In this document: positions 31,497-45,325 of the stretch, one piece after another
How positions within the stretch are numbered: position 1 is the stretch's first letter
How the letters are laid out: every line of letters starts with the position of its first letter
DNA from: Epiperipatus broadwayi
Lineage: Eukaryota; Onychophora; Udeonychophora; Euonychophora; Peripatidae
NCBI GenBank assembly: GCA_028023455.1
Contig: JAQFVV010012667.1
Span: 482,501-546,500, forward strand
Length of the DNA: 64,000 bases
Reading direction: 5' to 3'
Notes under the pieces: model-generated
What the model saw: only the letters and a program-made list of their open reading frames with translations
Told to the model about the DNA's origin: nothing
The model's database searches: none
Translations under genes and position numbers: made by a program

Positions 31497-31957
31497 AAAT
31501 AGATTAATGTATCTAACTTCTGAAAATTACTGTTTGATGGTATAATAGAATATACTTCAATCATTATTTTTTGTTATTTTCTGACTAGTGTTTCATAATC
31601 ATTTGATATTTAAGGAATTCTATTTAAATTTCGTGAAAGATCTAAAATTGCAATAGGATCTTGGTTATCAAATGTTTTATCATGACATGCAGGTCATCTA
31701 ATTTCATTTAAAGGTTTGTTGTTACACTTGTACTTAAAATAAATTCAATGTGTGTTTATTTATATGAGAACACATATGTATACATATTCTTAATCTGAGG
31801 AAAATTAAGACAATTGTTTACAAATTCATAAATAACATGCAAACAGGATTTATCTGATAACTTATTCATATTTTTTAACATCTTAATAGTAAATAAGTCA
31901 TAACAAATTAGATTTATTTTAAAAAGAAATTATTTCACACTCAGCTGCCTACTATAA
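31497..31957. other. A+T-rich DNA, no gene seen
   Basis: Nothing recognised between two microsatellites. Confidence 0.6.

Positions 31958-31993
<36 letters not shown>
31958..31993. repeat. (TA)n(TG)n microsatellite
   Basis: A TA run passes into a TG run with no gap; a further short AT run lies at 32094-32110. Confidence 0.95.
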
Positions 31994-32110
31994 AAATTTA
32001 TAAATAAATTTTCGTATATTATTTTGAAGAAATACAGGCATCGATTTGTAATATTATTATAATACATATCAATGGAAATGAGTTCTAGAAAGTATATATA
32101 TATATATATA

Positions 32111-33798
32111 ATTTTAATGCACACATCAGAGCATAACAGCAGAGTTTCTTCAAATTAAATCATAATTTTGTAATTTTATATTTGCTTAATAATATTTAGT
32201 TCAAATGCACATTTCCCTCTGATTTTGGTAATTAATAATGTATTTTACTTGACACCACATTTTAGTGTAAACATGCAACATAAGTACAACACATTAAACT
32301 TTATTTTCATAGTATGTTTTTAATTTCATTTGTCTATTATTATTTATTATAAATAAATTGTGTTTATTATTATGTTAAATTGAAGGTTTTTGAATTTTAT
32401 TTACTGTAATAATTTAAGCATAATAATCAGAGCTTATAATTAAAAGAAACAGGGAGAAACAAACTTCAACAAGTGAGTAATTTAAACATTATAATCATAT
32501 ATTTAGTTACTTGATTGAAATTACTTGAATCCTTATTTTTTAATTCATTAGACATACTCAAGAGCAGACATTTCTTATTTTGTTCTATTTAAATTGTATT
32601 GTTATAGATTAGGGATTTTAAACAAGGGCATATAAATAAAAATTTTTATTTAATCTACTTCAATATTCTTTTTTAAGATTATGTATTTTAAATTTTGATT
32701 TGATTTTAGCAGAATCTCTATATCTTGGGTATTTTGCATAGTTAACTTTATTATTTAAATTTATAAGACCTAACAAAGAGTTTTTCTTATACTTCATTTA
32801 ATTTTTTTATGTGGTAGGTTGAGACTTTAACCTTAATTTGAATACATAATTTTATTGCTCCCACTGCTTCTATTTATACCAGTTCAATATCAAATAAAGT
32901 GTTATTGACCTTGAGCTTATTTTACAAGCAAATTATTATAGATTAAAAAGCTTAGGAGTTTAGTAGTATAAAAGAAAAAGATGTTTTCTAAATATGTGAA
33001 TGTAAAACCAAAAGCTATTTCTGAAGAAAACCAATAACTAAGAACTAATTTGAAAATTTGGATCAAAATAAATATTTTCTATAATTATATATATTTTATG
33101 AGAGTTTAAAATTAATTTAATTTTTTTTATCTTTAAACTGTTTTAACTTTTAAAATTTTTACACATAGTAAACAGCAGAAAAAGGATGATTGGATGATTT
33201 TTATGTATATTCAGTAAATGCAATAAGGATAGAATGACAAAATAGAAAAGCATTTTGGAAAGGAGATAAAGGAAATCTAAACAGTGTTTGAGAGGATGAG
33301 CTCATTTATAGCTTATCCTGTCCCATGTCTGATTATATAATCTGGTGGTGACCATTTTTTGCACAAACTTTGAACTATTGATATTTATATTATTTATTTT
33401 GATTTATTAGGAATACTAAAATTCGTATTCAATTTCAAATTTTAAACTTTTCTAGAAGAATTAAATTTTTATATTATTTAATTTAATTTATAAGGAACAA
33501 TTTATCACTATTTAAAAATAAGATGACTATTTAATTTACTCAGAAAGCAAGTATTTGATACTATGCATTGGTGATGTAGAGTATTATTTAGAAACAGATC
33601 GAGTTATGGATGATAGGTTCAGTAAATTACTTTGCTATTATAAAAAATTTAAATTAAATAATTTGATTTTCTAATGAGATTTCTAGTATTGAAACATTCT
33701 CAGAACTTTTCACCTATTAATTAGCGATTATTACGAGTAAAATATTCTATGCTTCTCAGTTTTAGACTGCATAATATATATATAGAAGAGTAATATAG
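32111..33798. other. A+T-rich DNA, no gene seen
   Basis: No reading frame before the LINE fragment at 33799. A short AT run lies at 33775-33784. Confidence 0.6.
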
Positions 33799-34158
33799 AG
33801 ACTTCAGACCACTCAAAGGAGTATGGAGAGATGTATGTTGGGAGTAATAAGAAGAGATCGAAAACGCAATGTATGGGTAAGACAACAAACAGGTGTTACT
33901 GACCTTATTGAAAAAATTAAAAGATTGAAATGGAGTTGGGCTGGACATATTGCTAGAAGAGATGATAATAGATGGACAATTGAAATTTTAAACGGGATTC
34001 CAAGAGATTGTAAAAGACCCATAAAGAGACCACATGTGAGATGGATGGATGAAATAAGAAAATGTGCAGGGGTGTTGTGGAGAAGAGAAGCTAAAGATCG
34101 GAGAAGATGGATTAAACTTGGAGAGACCTTCATCCTGCTGTGGATTGATAATGGTTGA
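33799..34158 (+). pseudogene. LINE (RTE-like) C-terminal domain fragment
   Basis: Open from 33799 (after TAG at 33796-33798) to TGA at 34156-34158. It includes LQTTQRSMERCMLGVIRRDR, then a WSWAGHIARRDDNRW block, KRPIKRPHVRWMDEIRK and KDRRRWIKLGE. This is the conserved region downstream of the RT domain in endonuclease-reverse transcriptases that are abundant in arthropods and some other invertebrates; its biochemical role is not established. No catalytic RT motif is present, so the fragment is inactive. The Met at 33823 is internal. Confidence 0.85.
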
Positions 34159-34175
34159 TGATGATGAATGATATA
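33799..34175 (+). mobile_element. RTE-like LINE 3' end
   Basis: The last part of a non-LTR retrotransposon polyprotein plus a short 3' tail of TGA/GATGAT repeats (34156-34172), as is typical of RTE-type elements. It is flanked on both sides by small AT runs (33775-33784, 34171-34191). Everything upstream of the C-terminal domain is missing. Confidence 0.8.
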
Positions 34176-34191
34176 TATATATAATATATAT

Positions 34192-34504
34192 TAGAGTGAA
34201 CTATAAATGTCATTATTAAATTTATTTTTAATGAGATCCGAATCTCTGTAAATTAATTACGAACTACATGGAAATAAATTGCTTAAATGGAGTGAAGTGT
34301 TCATTAACTAAAGTATATTGATTGTAAGTCTAGATTTTTTTTTCCAATTTGAAAATAAAACTGATAGGTTTTATTGAATTTTTTATTTAGTGCAATCTTG
34401 AAAATGTTAAAAACACAATTTAGCTTGAATTTTGAAAAATAAAAATTAATTAAGTTTTTACTGGTTTAATTCATACTGCAACAAATAACCGAAATCTAAG
34501 ATTG
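34192..34504. other. A+T-rich DNA, no gene seen
   Basis: About 300 bp between the RTE-like fragment and the (ATT)n array. Confidence 0.6.
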
Positions 34505-36080
<1,576 letters not shown>

Positions 36081-36560
36081 TGCCAAAAATAGTCTCATTC
36101 AATTACTGACAAAAATATTTCTTATTAATTTTTCTTTTTCAATATTTGTTAATAACCTTTTAACAATTTTTGATAACATAATTAAGCAATAGTTGAGAAA
36201 AGAAGTTCAAATTAGAATTTTAAATTAATTATATATTATTGGGAGCAATACTAATGCTATACCAATTTTTTTAACGAATTGAGTGATCAGTTAATAATAT
36301 AGTAATTAGATAATCAGAAAGATGATGAAAATCAATAAAAACATTGCATCAATTCAAAGTGATATTTTGTATCGAAGTTAAAACTAAGATAAATATATAA
36401 TAATTCATTTTTATATTGTTGCAGATAAAAGTAAAATAATATTTAAATATCCCAATGTAGATCATGGTGAATCAAGTAAAATTTGCATATTCCATCAGCT
36501 TATTTTTAGAAAAAAACTTTTATATGTATTTTTAATGAAACCTACTTCTTGCTTTACCAT
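36081..36560. other. A+T-rich DNA, no gene seen
   Basis: Nothing recognised. Confidence 0.6.
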
Positions 36561-36589
36561 TATTATTACTAATCCACCAGACAGGAAAA

Positions 36590-37395
36590 CTTAACCAGTA
36601 CCTGTGAATTGGACCATTTGTATATTACTTTTGCTAGGTGACTTCCAGAAGACTCTACAGAGAAAGTAAAGTGCCACCTAGTGGCTCCAGGAATACAATG
36701 TTAGTTTCAGGTCCCCTATATTAGGTGGAATTAAAAAAGGATAACGAAGCTTCACTGAAATATTTTGAAGCTAAACTGAGGGTAAACTCATTACCTTTAA
36801 GTGTTATTATTAAAATGAAGAAAACTTTTAGTTTCCTAACGGCAACAAGGGTTTAACTGACATCGTTGTGTAAACAAAAGTGGCAGAGCATGTATCAAAT
36901 CAAGTGCAGAATAATGAGGAAATGCGAGTCAAGAAAACAGCAGTATAAATAAACAACTGATGGAAGAAGAGAATCCAGTTAACAAAGAAAACACCTCAGG
37001 TGATTTGGACTACCAAAATTTCACAAGGGAAAGAAAAAGTGAATGTCATTGAAGGCTTCGAAAAGTTTAAAATTGAAAACAACATTATCTAAAAAGTGAA
37101 ACCGATTAATAAAAGTTTAAAATCAAAAATGTTATCTAAAAGCAAATCAGATTAATAAGAACAAATCTATAAAATCAAAATTTGAAACTAATGAGAGAAG
37201 TAAGTCAAACAAATTATTTAATGTCAATAACCAAGAATTTAAGTATGAAGAGGCATTACAATCAAAACATGGGGTAAATAATGTTATGCAAGAGGCTTAT
37301 AATAATATATTGGATTTAACAGATGAGGAAGATAAAAAAGCAACTGCTTTAACAAAATCATTTAATGAATTTTTAATAAGAATTGATGAATAACT
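36590..37395 (+). pseudogene. Decayed lysine/glutamate-rich reading frame
   Basis: Purine-rich on the plus strand, unlike its neighbours. Open segments in more than one frame encode K-, N- and E-rich peptides. The clearest ends at TAA near 37390 and contains EEALQSKHGVNNV, ILDLTDEED and KSFNEFLIRIDE. A 50-bp tandem unit starting 'aaaagtttaaaat' repeats at 37061 and 37111. The motif and composition resemble the frame at 59.3-60.6 kb (FIDLTDGE), so both may derive from one element's gag-like or ORF1 protein. I do not recognise the family. Confidence 0.4.
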
Positions 37396-37539
37396 TTTAA
37401 TAAGGATTGAGAAATTTAAAGAATAAAAGTGAACAATTCTTTTATCAAGATCATAACCACAGACAAATTCATTTGACAAACTGGATGCTAGACACTCCAG
37501 CTAAAAATATTTTTATAATAGTAATAGAGATTTGTTGTA

Positions 37540-37770
37540 ATATGTGAGGGCATGGGTCTGCACTCCTCATTTCTTCCACAGGTGTTGATGATGATGGTCA
37601 TTGGGGGTCTGGTTTATGGGTGCGGGCTGTTGACAATTATTGCTACTATCCGGAAAACCTGCTGGGAGGGTACAGGGTCAAAGTTTTCAGGATCTTTTCT
37701 GCTCTGATGAGCTGCTGTGCCCCTTGATGGATTGTTTTTGGGCATTGCAGATCTGTGCTTGTCCATGTAT
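37540..37770. other. GC-rich patch, unidentified
   Basis: Much richer in G and C than anything nearby, with abrupt edges ('gtgagggcatgggtctgcac' at the left). One plus frame reads LMMMVIGGLVYGCGLLTIIA before a stop, but no family is recognised. It could be the end of an unrelated transposable element or a fragment of host sequence. No ribozyme or tRNA structure found. Confidence 0.45.
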
Positions 37771-39078
37771 AGATACACATTAAGCAAAATTATACAAACC
37801 TTTTATGGATATATTTGTTATCAAGTATATGTACTTTGTAAACCTGGTCAATAATTGCTTTACCTTGTAACAGGTGATCAGTCATCTGTGTTTTTTTCCT
37901 TAATTAAAAAAAAGAATGTACAGAGTACTAGTAAAAGTGAAAACAATGATATCAAAATAGTCAAATATTGAATGATGAAGATTTGTATTTTCCCTTTATT
38001 AATGTATTAAATTGTGTAACTGAGATGGTTTTAGGACATTTACTTGAATAAAAAAAATCCTATTTGTAAGATTTCATTCCAGGTGAAGCTTGAAAATTTT
38101 TGAAATTTTAAGTATGAATTTTTCTATTAACTAGTTCCTATTAATATTTTTCACTAATCATACAATTATTGATGAATAAATACTTATTTTGGTTCTTAGC
38201 TATAAATTCAAATAAAAAAGAAGATTGTACAACTTTTCTATTTACATCAGACAATGCTAATCAGTGTTATCTTTTATTCCCAGAATAAAACTTCGAATAA
38301 TTGAACAACTTTATCCTAACTTTCCACCTTTTTTCTTAGTACAGACTACCTGCAATTAATACAAATATTTATAAGTTTGTGTTTGTCTATAATGTTTATT
38401 ATTTTATAGTTAATTAAAAAAACCCTTCTGAATTAGTCATACAAAAACATTTTCATTTTCATGATCATGGAAATAAGATCCCAAAGTTAATAACCATTTC
38501 GAAAAAAAAATACTGGTTCGATAAATTGAACTCAGACTGTCAGTTTGGTGCTCAGAGATACTTGATTAATTTATGTCACCAATCCTAAAAAAACATGAAA
38601 GCATTGAATATCTAATAGATTTTTTTTATCTATGCTAACATTAGATTAAGCATATGAATTGAAATATTGCATTTCCTGCACCACAAGATTTATAATGCTT
38701 ATTTGAATGCTCTTAGTTTAATATTATTAATTGGGATAAATATTTACCTTTATCAATAAATTCTTAAAATTTATAAGATAAATATTTCACTTAATACACT
38801 TACATTTTGCAATGTAAGGCACAAGATAAACATGCTGTTTTATAATAGGCAAAGATGATGCTCCAACAGTTGATCACAGACAAAAAGTGAAGCAAAGATA
38901 ATATTCACTAGATTTTCTAAATGGCAGCAAAAGAGAGTTTGAGAAATTTTTCTTTATCCTTGTTAATATCTAGATATTAATTTATTGACCAATGGTTATG
39001 TAGCTAGCTAAATTTTCCATGGGATAGCTATCTAAGTTCAAACCTTTCTTATAAAGTATTTCTAATTAGTTTGAATTC
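37771..39078. other. A+T-rich DNA, no gene seen
   Basis: No open frame or repeat recognised. Confidence 0.6.
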
Positions 39079-39138
39079 AAGTTCATGTCATAGATATTGT
39101 TGGTGAATTGGAGCACCAACAAAATCTCACATGAACTT
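39079..39138. other. Long two-stem hairpin
   Basis: The outer stem AAGTTCATGT/ACATGAACTT (39079-39088, 39129-39138; 10 bp perfect) encloses a 10-nt and an 8-nt unpaired strand and an inner stem GTTGGTG/CACCAAC (39099-39105, 39114-39120; 7 bp perfect). The layout recalls hammerhead stems I and II, with AAAA then TC on the 3' strand, but CTGANGA is not present. Function unknown. Confidence 0.6.
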
Positions 39139-40864
39139 ACATTTGATTTATACTGTAGGAGCATTCTAAACTCATATGTTTAAGAGAAACAAAAAAAGTA
39201 ATGTGCTGTTTTGTTAGTTTAGGTCATCTTAATTAAAAATTGAAGGATGCTTCGGAGTTTAATATAAAACTGACATCCTATAATACATATAACTTTACAA
39301 AACTTGAGTTAAAAGCCTTAATCTATTTTTCAACTTTAGACAATTAGATTTATAATATAAATATTTATATATCCAAAGTTCTCTTTGACAAATACTGATG
39401 TAAAGCATTATCATCTAGTGTATATTGTTTAGTCAAACATACAATATACATTTTTTGAAGTAGGGTAAATAGATTGAAATATTATTATTTTTCATACCAA
39501 ATATTAATAAATATTGAATATATCTTACTATTCAGTGTATACTTTTAAGGTTTACCATTTTCAATATTTAATATATTATTACTTAATTGTTCTTAGTTAA
39601 TATATATATGGAGATTATATTACATTTAACTAGATGGCCTATTTACTTTCTTAACTTTTTTAAATTAAAATTTTATTTCTATAATAATTTATAGTAATTT
39701 GTAATCAGTTTTATGCAATGCTAACATTTTGAAATGTCATGATATTTAAATCTTTTTTTGAAAAAGAAACAAAAGATAAAAGATGCAATGACTCAACATT
39801 TGAAATTAATTAATAGTGGAATTTAAAGATAGTTTACTATAATTAATTTTGAGTACTTTGTGTTATACATATTAGGAAACTTTTATCTATTCTTTGTTTT
39901 GCTATAAATAAACTTTATATCAAAAATATTTTTGACTATTCATAAAATATGTTTCCTTAGATTCTGTTTAATTAGCATCAGATAATGATACTATCCTGTT
40001 TTCTCATTTTCAAAATCAAATTACAAAATTAATAAATATGAAATTAGTTACTCTGATAATTAAAGGCAATACTAATATTATATATTTAGAGAAAACATTG
40101 AAAATATTAATAGAACTTTAACACATTTACATTGCTGAACGCCCGTATTAAGGTAATTAATTATATTATTCCCTTTGACAAAGATAACCACCACTGAACA
40201 TGCATTATGATTGGATCTAATATTTTTAATATTTATTTTTTCTGAATATATAGCATTTGTATTGTCTTTAACACTAACTAGCTGTAATTTTTACTTAATT
40301 TGGTTCAAAAACTCTAAAATCTCTTTCATGTATGTATTTTGTTATATATTAGTATAAAGTAAATTTTAAAAGAAAATAAATAAACATTATAGATAATTAT
40401 TATTATTTTGAAACTTGAATTATTTCTTCACCATATATATATTTAAACTTAGAGTTTGATATTTTGTTCCAGTAATTGATAACAGCAACAAAAATAATAA
40501 AAGTTAAGTAATTATTTAAAGAAAAACAAACAATAACTGTCATCACTGTTAAAACAACTTTTATTAATAAAAATACATTTTATTTATTTTATTCTAAAAA
40601 AAATACACCTGTAATTAAAGGACATGGGCAGAAAAAATAAAATGATGGGGAAAATGTTACTTTGAAATTTTAATTTGACATTTTTTATTTTATTTTTAAT
40701 TTCTGGCATTGAATACATAAAATTGTGTGTATTTTTTTAAACTTATAAAATAATTTTAAAATAAATATAAAATGTATATAATTTGAAATTAAAAAAAACA
40801 AAAATATATAATGAAAACTGTTGCTGTTAAAATACTTTTTTGCAATCTATTAAAACAGGATTAG
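39139..40864. other. A+T-rich DNA, no gene seen
   Basis: No open frame or repeat recognised. Confidence 0.6.
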
Positions 40865-41242
40865 TGATAATTGAAAGGTTGCTACTCTTTCACATGCGCC
40901 TACAATTGTCTCTCAGACAGCCAATCAGATTTTAAACAGCTGTCTTAAGAACGATCAGGCCTTGATACATGACAGAGAATTTGACAAGAAAAGGATGATA
41001 CCAACCTTTTCTCTAATTAACTTTTAATATATATATATATATATATAGGCCAGTCTTAAGCATATTGGCCTGAAAGCTTGAAGATTTAAACATATTTATT
41101 TATTAATCACTGAGTTTTTAATTTACAATATTTCAGCGTGAAATCTTAGATTTACTACACCACAATTTTCTAGATGTTAATATAATTTATCAGCAATGTA
41201 TGTAAATAACTTTTGTCTAAATCACATGTTGTTATTAAATTA
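40865..41242 (+). repeat. Repeat F, direct copy 1
   Basis: Begins 'taataattgaaaggttgct'-like and contains 'ctctcagacagccaatcag', a short AT run (41030-41048), and 'ttggcctgaaagcttgaaga'. The unit repeats 378 bp downstream. No coding sequence of known type and no full hammerhead core were found. Confidence 0.88.
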
Positions 41243-41670
<428 letters not shown>

Positions 41671-41674
41671 GTCT

Positions 41675-41945
41675 AAAGAATATGTTTATATCTTCAAGCT
41701 TTCAGGACAAGATGCTTAAGACTGGCTTATATATATATAAAAAGTTAAGTAGAGCAAAGGTTGGTATCTTCCTTTTCTTGTCAAAATCTCTGTCATGTAT
41801 CAAGGCCTGATTGTTCTTAAGACAGCTGTTTAAAATCTGATTGGTTATCTGAGAGACAACAGTAGGCACATGTGAAAGACTAGAAACCTTTCAATTATTA
41901 CTAATTTAATAACAACATGCGATTTAGACAAATGTTATTTAAAAA
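41675..41945 (-). repeat. Repeat F, inverted copy
   Basis: Reverse-complement copy running from 'atatcttcaagctttcagg' through a short AT run to 'acctttcaattattactaat'. The locus thus has two direct copies and one inverted copy, the same organisation as the HR1 array. Confidence 0.85.
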
Positions 41946-43218
41946 AGGATTAAAAAATGTGTCTATTAAATAATTAATTTGTAATAGAAAAATTTGGATG
42001 ATTATAAAAACATGAAACTAATTATTATAGACTTCACTGAAGTTTTTACAAAGGAAAATGAAATAGTTAGAAAGATAAGTCACAAATATAGAGATGCTGA
42101 AAAAAAAATAAAAGAAAAAATACAGAAAAAGACATTTGATTTTACAATTTATGAAATCTATTAGATTGTGATTAACTTACAAAAAAATAAGTTGATATAG
42201 ATCCTTAAAAAAAATATTTATGTATTTATGAGTATAGTTACAAAAAAAACTTGAAAAAGATGATCTTACAGAATATGAAATTTGTCTTTTAGCAGACATC
42301 TAAATCTAAAGTCTTTATTTCTTTATTATTAAAAAAAATATTTTTTATAAGCTAGATATAGATTTATTTAATAATTGATTTATTTTAATCAGTAGAATTA
42401 ATTACACTGTTAAAGAGATGTGTTCATTTATCTTTAAATGAAATGTATATTCTTTTTTTAATTAGCTTTTTAAAAAAAGAATAAAAGTTATTATTGACCT
42501 TTTAGGAATAGACATCTAATTTTGAATGAAATAAGTTTTAACAGTTTCTTGACATTACTATTTCATTTTCAACAATATATTCTGAGAAGGAAGAAAATAA
42601 TATTTTAAATCCTAATTTGATAAAGTCAAAATAACGGTAATCTTTTAAAACCTAGACATTATGTTTTTTTTTTTAAAATGCTAATACATTAAAAAAAAAA
42701 AAATGACTGAAAAAGAAAGATGAAAGTCCCGTGTTCCTTCTTTATATTAATGAGATAATGTGCATTGTTATTATTGGTGACCACTTAAAAAACTTAACTT
42801 TTAATTAATATTAAAAAAACATTCTATTTTTGATATAAATTGTTACATTTTTTTTTCTATGGATATAAAATTTGAAAACAGAAAAGAAGATATAGAAAAC
42901 ATAGAATGTTTTTAAATTGTAGTTCTGGGAAAGTTGAATGAACAAATAAAATACTCAATTAGATTATATTGAATTCTCCAAAATGATTACTTTAAATTTT
43001 TTTGACTGGTGGTATTGTATGTTATTCCAATTTATTTACAAAAATGTACAAAACTAGTAAGATCTGGTATTAAAGAAAAGGCTGCATAAAAGGAAATGGA
43101 TGGATTCCATGACACAATAATAAATTTCCTATTGAATATATAGTTGTAAATAAATGTTAGATTATTCTGAAGAAATGTTTATCATATGATCTTCAGGAAC
43201 CAAAATCAATGAGAGAAC
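41946..43218. other. A+T-rich DNA, no gene seen
   Basis: Rich in A-runs (for example 42690-42702). No reading frame or repeat recognised. Confidence 0.6.
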
Positions 43219-43242
43219 AACAACAACAACAACAACAACAAC

Positions 43243-43316
<74 letters not shown>
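43219..43316. repeat. (CAA)n(TAA)n microsatellite
   Basis: A CAA block passes into an AAT block and abuts the left edge of the HR1 array at 43317. A mirror arrangement with CAA at the outer edge occurs at 45168-45340. Confidence 0.97.
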
Positions 43317-43407
43317 GTAAAGTTAAGAGCGTGCTAATAGCTCTAAACAAGCTTTTTTTTATTTATTTATGATAAATACTACTACAAGAGAAGGCATTCA
43401 AATCGTG

Positions 43408-43463
43408 GTCCCCATCCCCAGACCGGTTTCGACCTATGGGTCTCTTCAGTGAGGAGTTGGGAC
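43408..43463 (-). ncRNA. Hammerhead ribozyme (HR1, CCGG type), intact
   Basis: The same 56-nt sequence as at 44509-44564, on the minus strand. All elements are present: CTGAAGA, stem II GACC/GGTC, GAAA, CCGG, TC, and a two-part stem I. With the copy at 43804 it forms a same-strand pair 396 bp apart, the arrangement needed if palindromic stem III pairs between two ribozymes. Confidence 0.8.
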
Positions 43464-43803
43464 ATTAGATCTAAAAAACCAACTCAAGCAAAGCATTTAT
43501 CTAAAAGATAATTGTTAGAAAAAGATCTGAAACTTTTAGACATCTACATGTCTTTAAAGTCAGCTCATATGGGCCTGAACTTAATTCAGATACTCCATAT
43601 ATTAGTAGGCTTAGCTCTTTAATTTAGCTAAAGCCACAACAGCAAAATAATAATAGTAATAGTAACAAGTCAGAAGTCACATGACTTATATATAGCTTGC
43701 ACTTACTAATATGTAAAGTTAAGAGCGTGCTAATAGCTCTAAACAAGCTTTTTTTTTTTTATTTATGATAAATGCTACTACAAGAGAAGGCATTCAAATC
43801 GTG

Positions 43804-43859
43804 GTCCCCATCCCCAGACCGGTTTCGACCTATGGGTCTCTTCAGTGAGGAGTTGGGAC
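43804..43859 (-). ncRNA. Hammerhead ribozyme (HR1), intact, second tandem copy
   Basis: 56 nt with no visible difference from the 43408 copy. Cleavage at both sites would release RNA of one 396-nt unit. Confidence 0.8.
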
Positions 43860-44187
43860 ATTAGATCTAAAAAACTCAAGCAAAGCATTTATCTAAAAGA
43901 TAATTGTTAGAAAAAGATCTGAAACTTTTAGACATCTACATGTCTTTAAAGTCAGCTCTCCAACTGAAAAAATCATATGGGCCTGAACTTAATTCAGATA
44001 CTCCATATATTAGTAGGCTTAGCTCTTTAATTTAGCTAAAGCCACAACAGCAAAATAATAATAGTAATAGTAACAAGTCAGAAGTCACATGACTTATATA
44101 TAGCTTGCACTTACTAATATGTAAAGTTAAGAGCGTGCTAATAGCTCTAAACAAGCTTTTTTTTTTTTTATTTATGATAAATGCTAC

Positions 44188-44200
44188 TATAAATAAAAAA
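44188..44200. other. Centre of the HR1 palindrome
   Basis: The minus-sense and plus-sense halves meet at 'ctactataaataaaaaaa'. Both sides read into the 'gcttgtttagagctattagc' segment. Confidence 0.8.
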
Positions 44201-44508
44201 AAAAAGCTTGTTTAGAGCTATTAGCATGCTCTTAACGTTACATATTAGTAAGTGCAAGCTATATATAAGTCATGTGACTTCTGACTTGTTACTATTACTA
44301 TTATTATTTTGCTGTTGTGGCTTTAGCTAAATTAAAGAGCTAAGCCTACTAATATATGGAGTATCTGAATTAAGTTCAGGCCCATATGATTTTTTCAGTT
44401 GGAGAGCTGACTTTAAAGACATGTAGATGTCTAAAAAAGTTTCAGATCTTTTTCTAATAATTATCTTTTAGATAAATGCTTTGCTTGAGTTGGTTTTTTA
44501 GATCTAAT

Positions 44509-44564
44509 GTCCCAACTCCTCACTGAAGAGACCCATAGGTCGAAACCGGTCTGGGGATGGGGAC
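44509..44564 (+). ncRNA. Hammerhead ribozyme (HR1, CCGG type), reference copy
   Basis: CTGAAGA 44523-44529 (fits CTGANGA); stem II GACC 44530-44533 with GGTC 44538-44541, loop CATA; GAAA 44542-44545; palindromic stem III CCGG 44546-44549; cleavage dinucleotide TC 44550-44551. Stem I inner helix TCCTCA 44517-44522 pairs TGGGGA 44552-44557, and outer helix GTCCC 44509-44513 pairs GGGAC 44560-44564, separated by an AAC/TG internal loop that could give the usual tertiary contact. No invariant core base is missing. Self-cleavage is inferred. Confidence 0.82.
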
Positions 44565-44969
44565 CACGATTTGAATGCCTTCTCTTGTAGTAGCATTTAT
44601 CATAAATAAAAAAAAAGCTTGTTTGAATGCCTTCTCTTGTAGTAGCATTTATCATAAATAAAAAAAAAGCTTGTTTAGAGCTATTAGCACGCTCTTAACT
44701 TTACATATTAGTAAGTGCAAGCTATATATAAGTCATATGACTTCTGACTTGTTACTATTACTATTATTATTTTGCTGTTGTGGCTTTAGCTAAATTAAAG
44801 AGCTAAGCCTACTAATATATGGAGTATCTGAATTAAGTTCAGGCCCATATGATTTTTTCAGTTGGAGAGCTGACTTTAAAGACATGTAGATGTCTAAAAG
44901 TTTCAGATCTTTTTCTAACAATTATCTTTTAGATAAATGCTTTGCTTGAGTTGGTTTTTTAGATCTAAT

Positions 44970-45025
44970 GTCCCAACTCCTCACTGAAGAGACCCATAGG
45001 TCGAAACCGGTCTGGGGATGGGGAC
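44970..45025 (+). ncRNA. Hammerhead ribozyme (HR1), intact, second plus copy
   Basis: Same 56-nt sequence as the reference copy, 461 bp downstream of it on the same strand. Confidence 0.8.
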
Positions 45026-45167
45026 CACGATTTGAATGTCTTCTCTTGTAGTAGCATTTATCATAAATAAAAAAAAGCTTGTTTAGAGCTATTAGCACGC
45101 TCTTAACTTTACGTATTAGTAAGTGCAAGCTATATATAAGTCATGTGACTTCTGACTTGTTACTATT

Positions 45168-45169
45168 AC

Positions 45170-45213
<44 letters not shown>

Positions 45214-45230
45214 GCAGCAACAACAACAAC

Positions 45231-45325
<95 letters not shown>

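Larger units (their letters stand above)
43317..44187 (-). repeat. HR1 array, left half (minus sense)
   Basis: Units start with 'gtaaagttaagagcgtgc' at 43317, 43713 and 44121, giving periods of 396 and 408 bp; the third is truncated at the palindrome centre. Each full unit holds one minus-strand ribozyme and, at its far end, the short AAT-like stretch 'aataatagtaatagtaac'. Copies are almost identical, which indicates recent origin. Confidence 0.92.
44201..45172 (+). repeat. HR1 array, right half (plus sense)
   Basis: One partial and two full plus-sense units ending 'ctcttaactttacatatta' (near 44700 and 45113). A 51-bp duplication inside the first ('gaatgccttctcttgtagta' at 44571 and 44622) raises the ribozyme spacing to 461 bp. 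The last partial unit runs through 'cttgttactattac' directly into (AAT)n at 45168. The open frames across the ribozyme region are identical between units only because the units are; I do not regard them as genes. Confidence 0.92.

Noticed and set aside
37540-37770. 'ctgatgagctgctgtg' in the GC-rich patch as a hammerhead core
   Set aside because: CTGATGA is present, but no GAAA follows at a usable distance and no stem II forms.
44461-45128. Two similar minus-strand frames across the HR1 right half (RRHSNRGPHPQTGFDLWVSS)
   Set aside because: They are identical because the HR1 units are identical, and they read antisense through the ribozyme stems. The left-half units do not preserve them better than neighbouring DNA.
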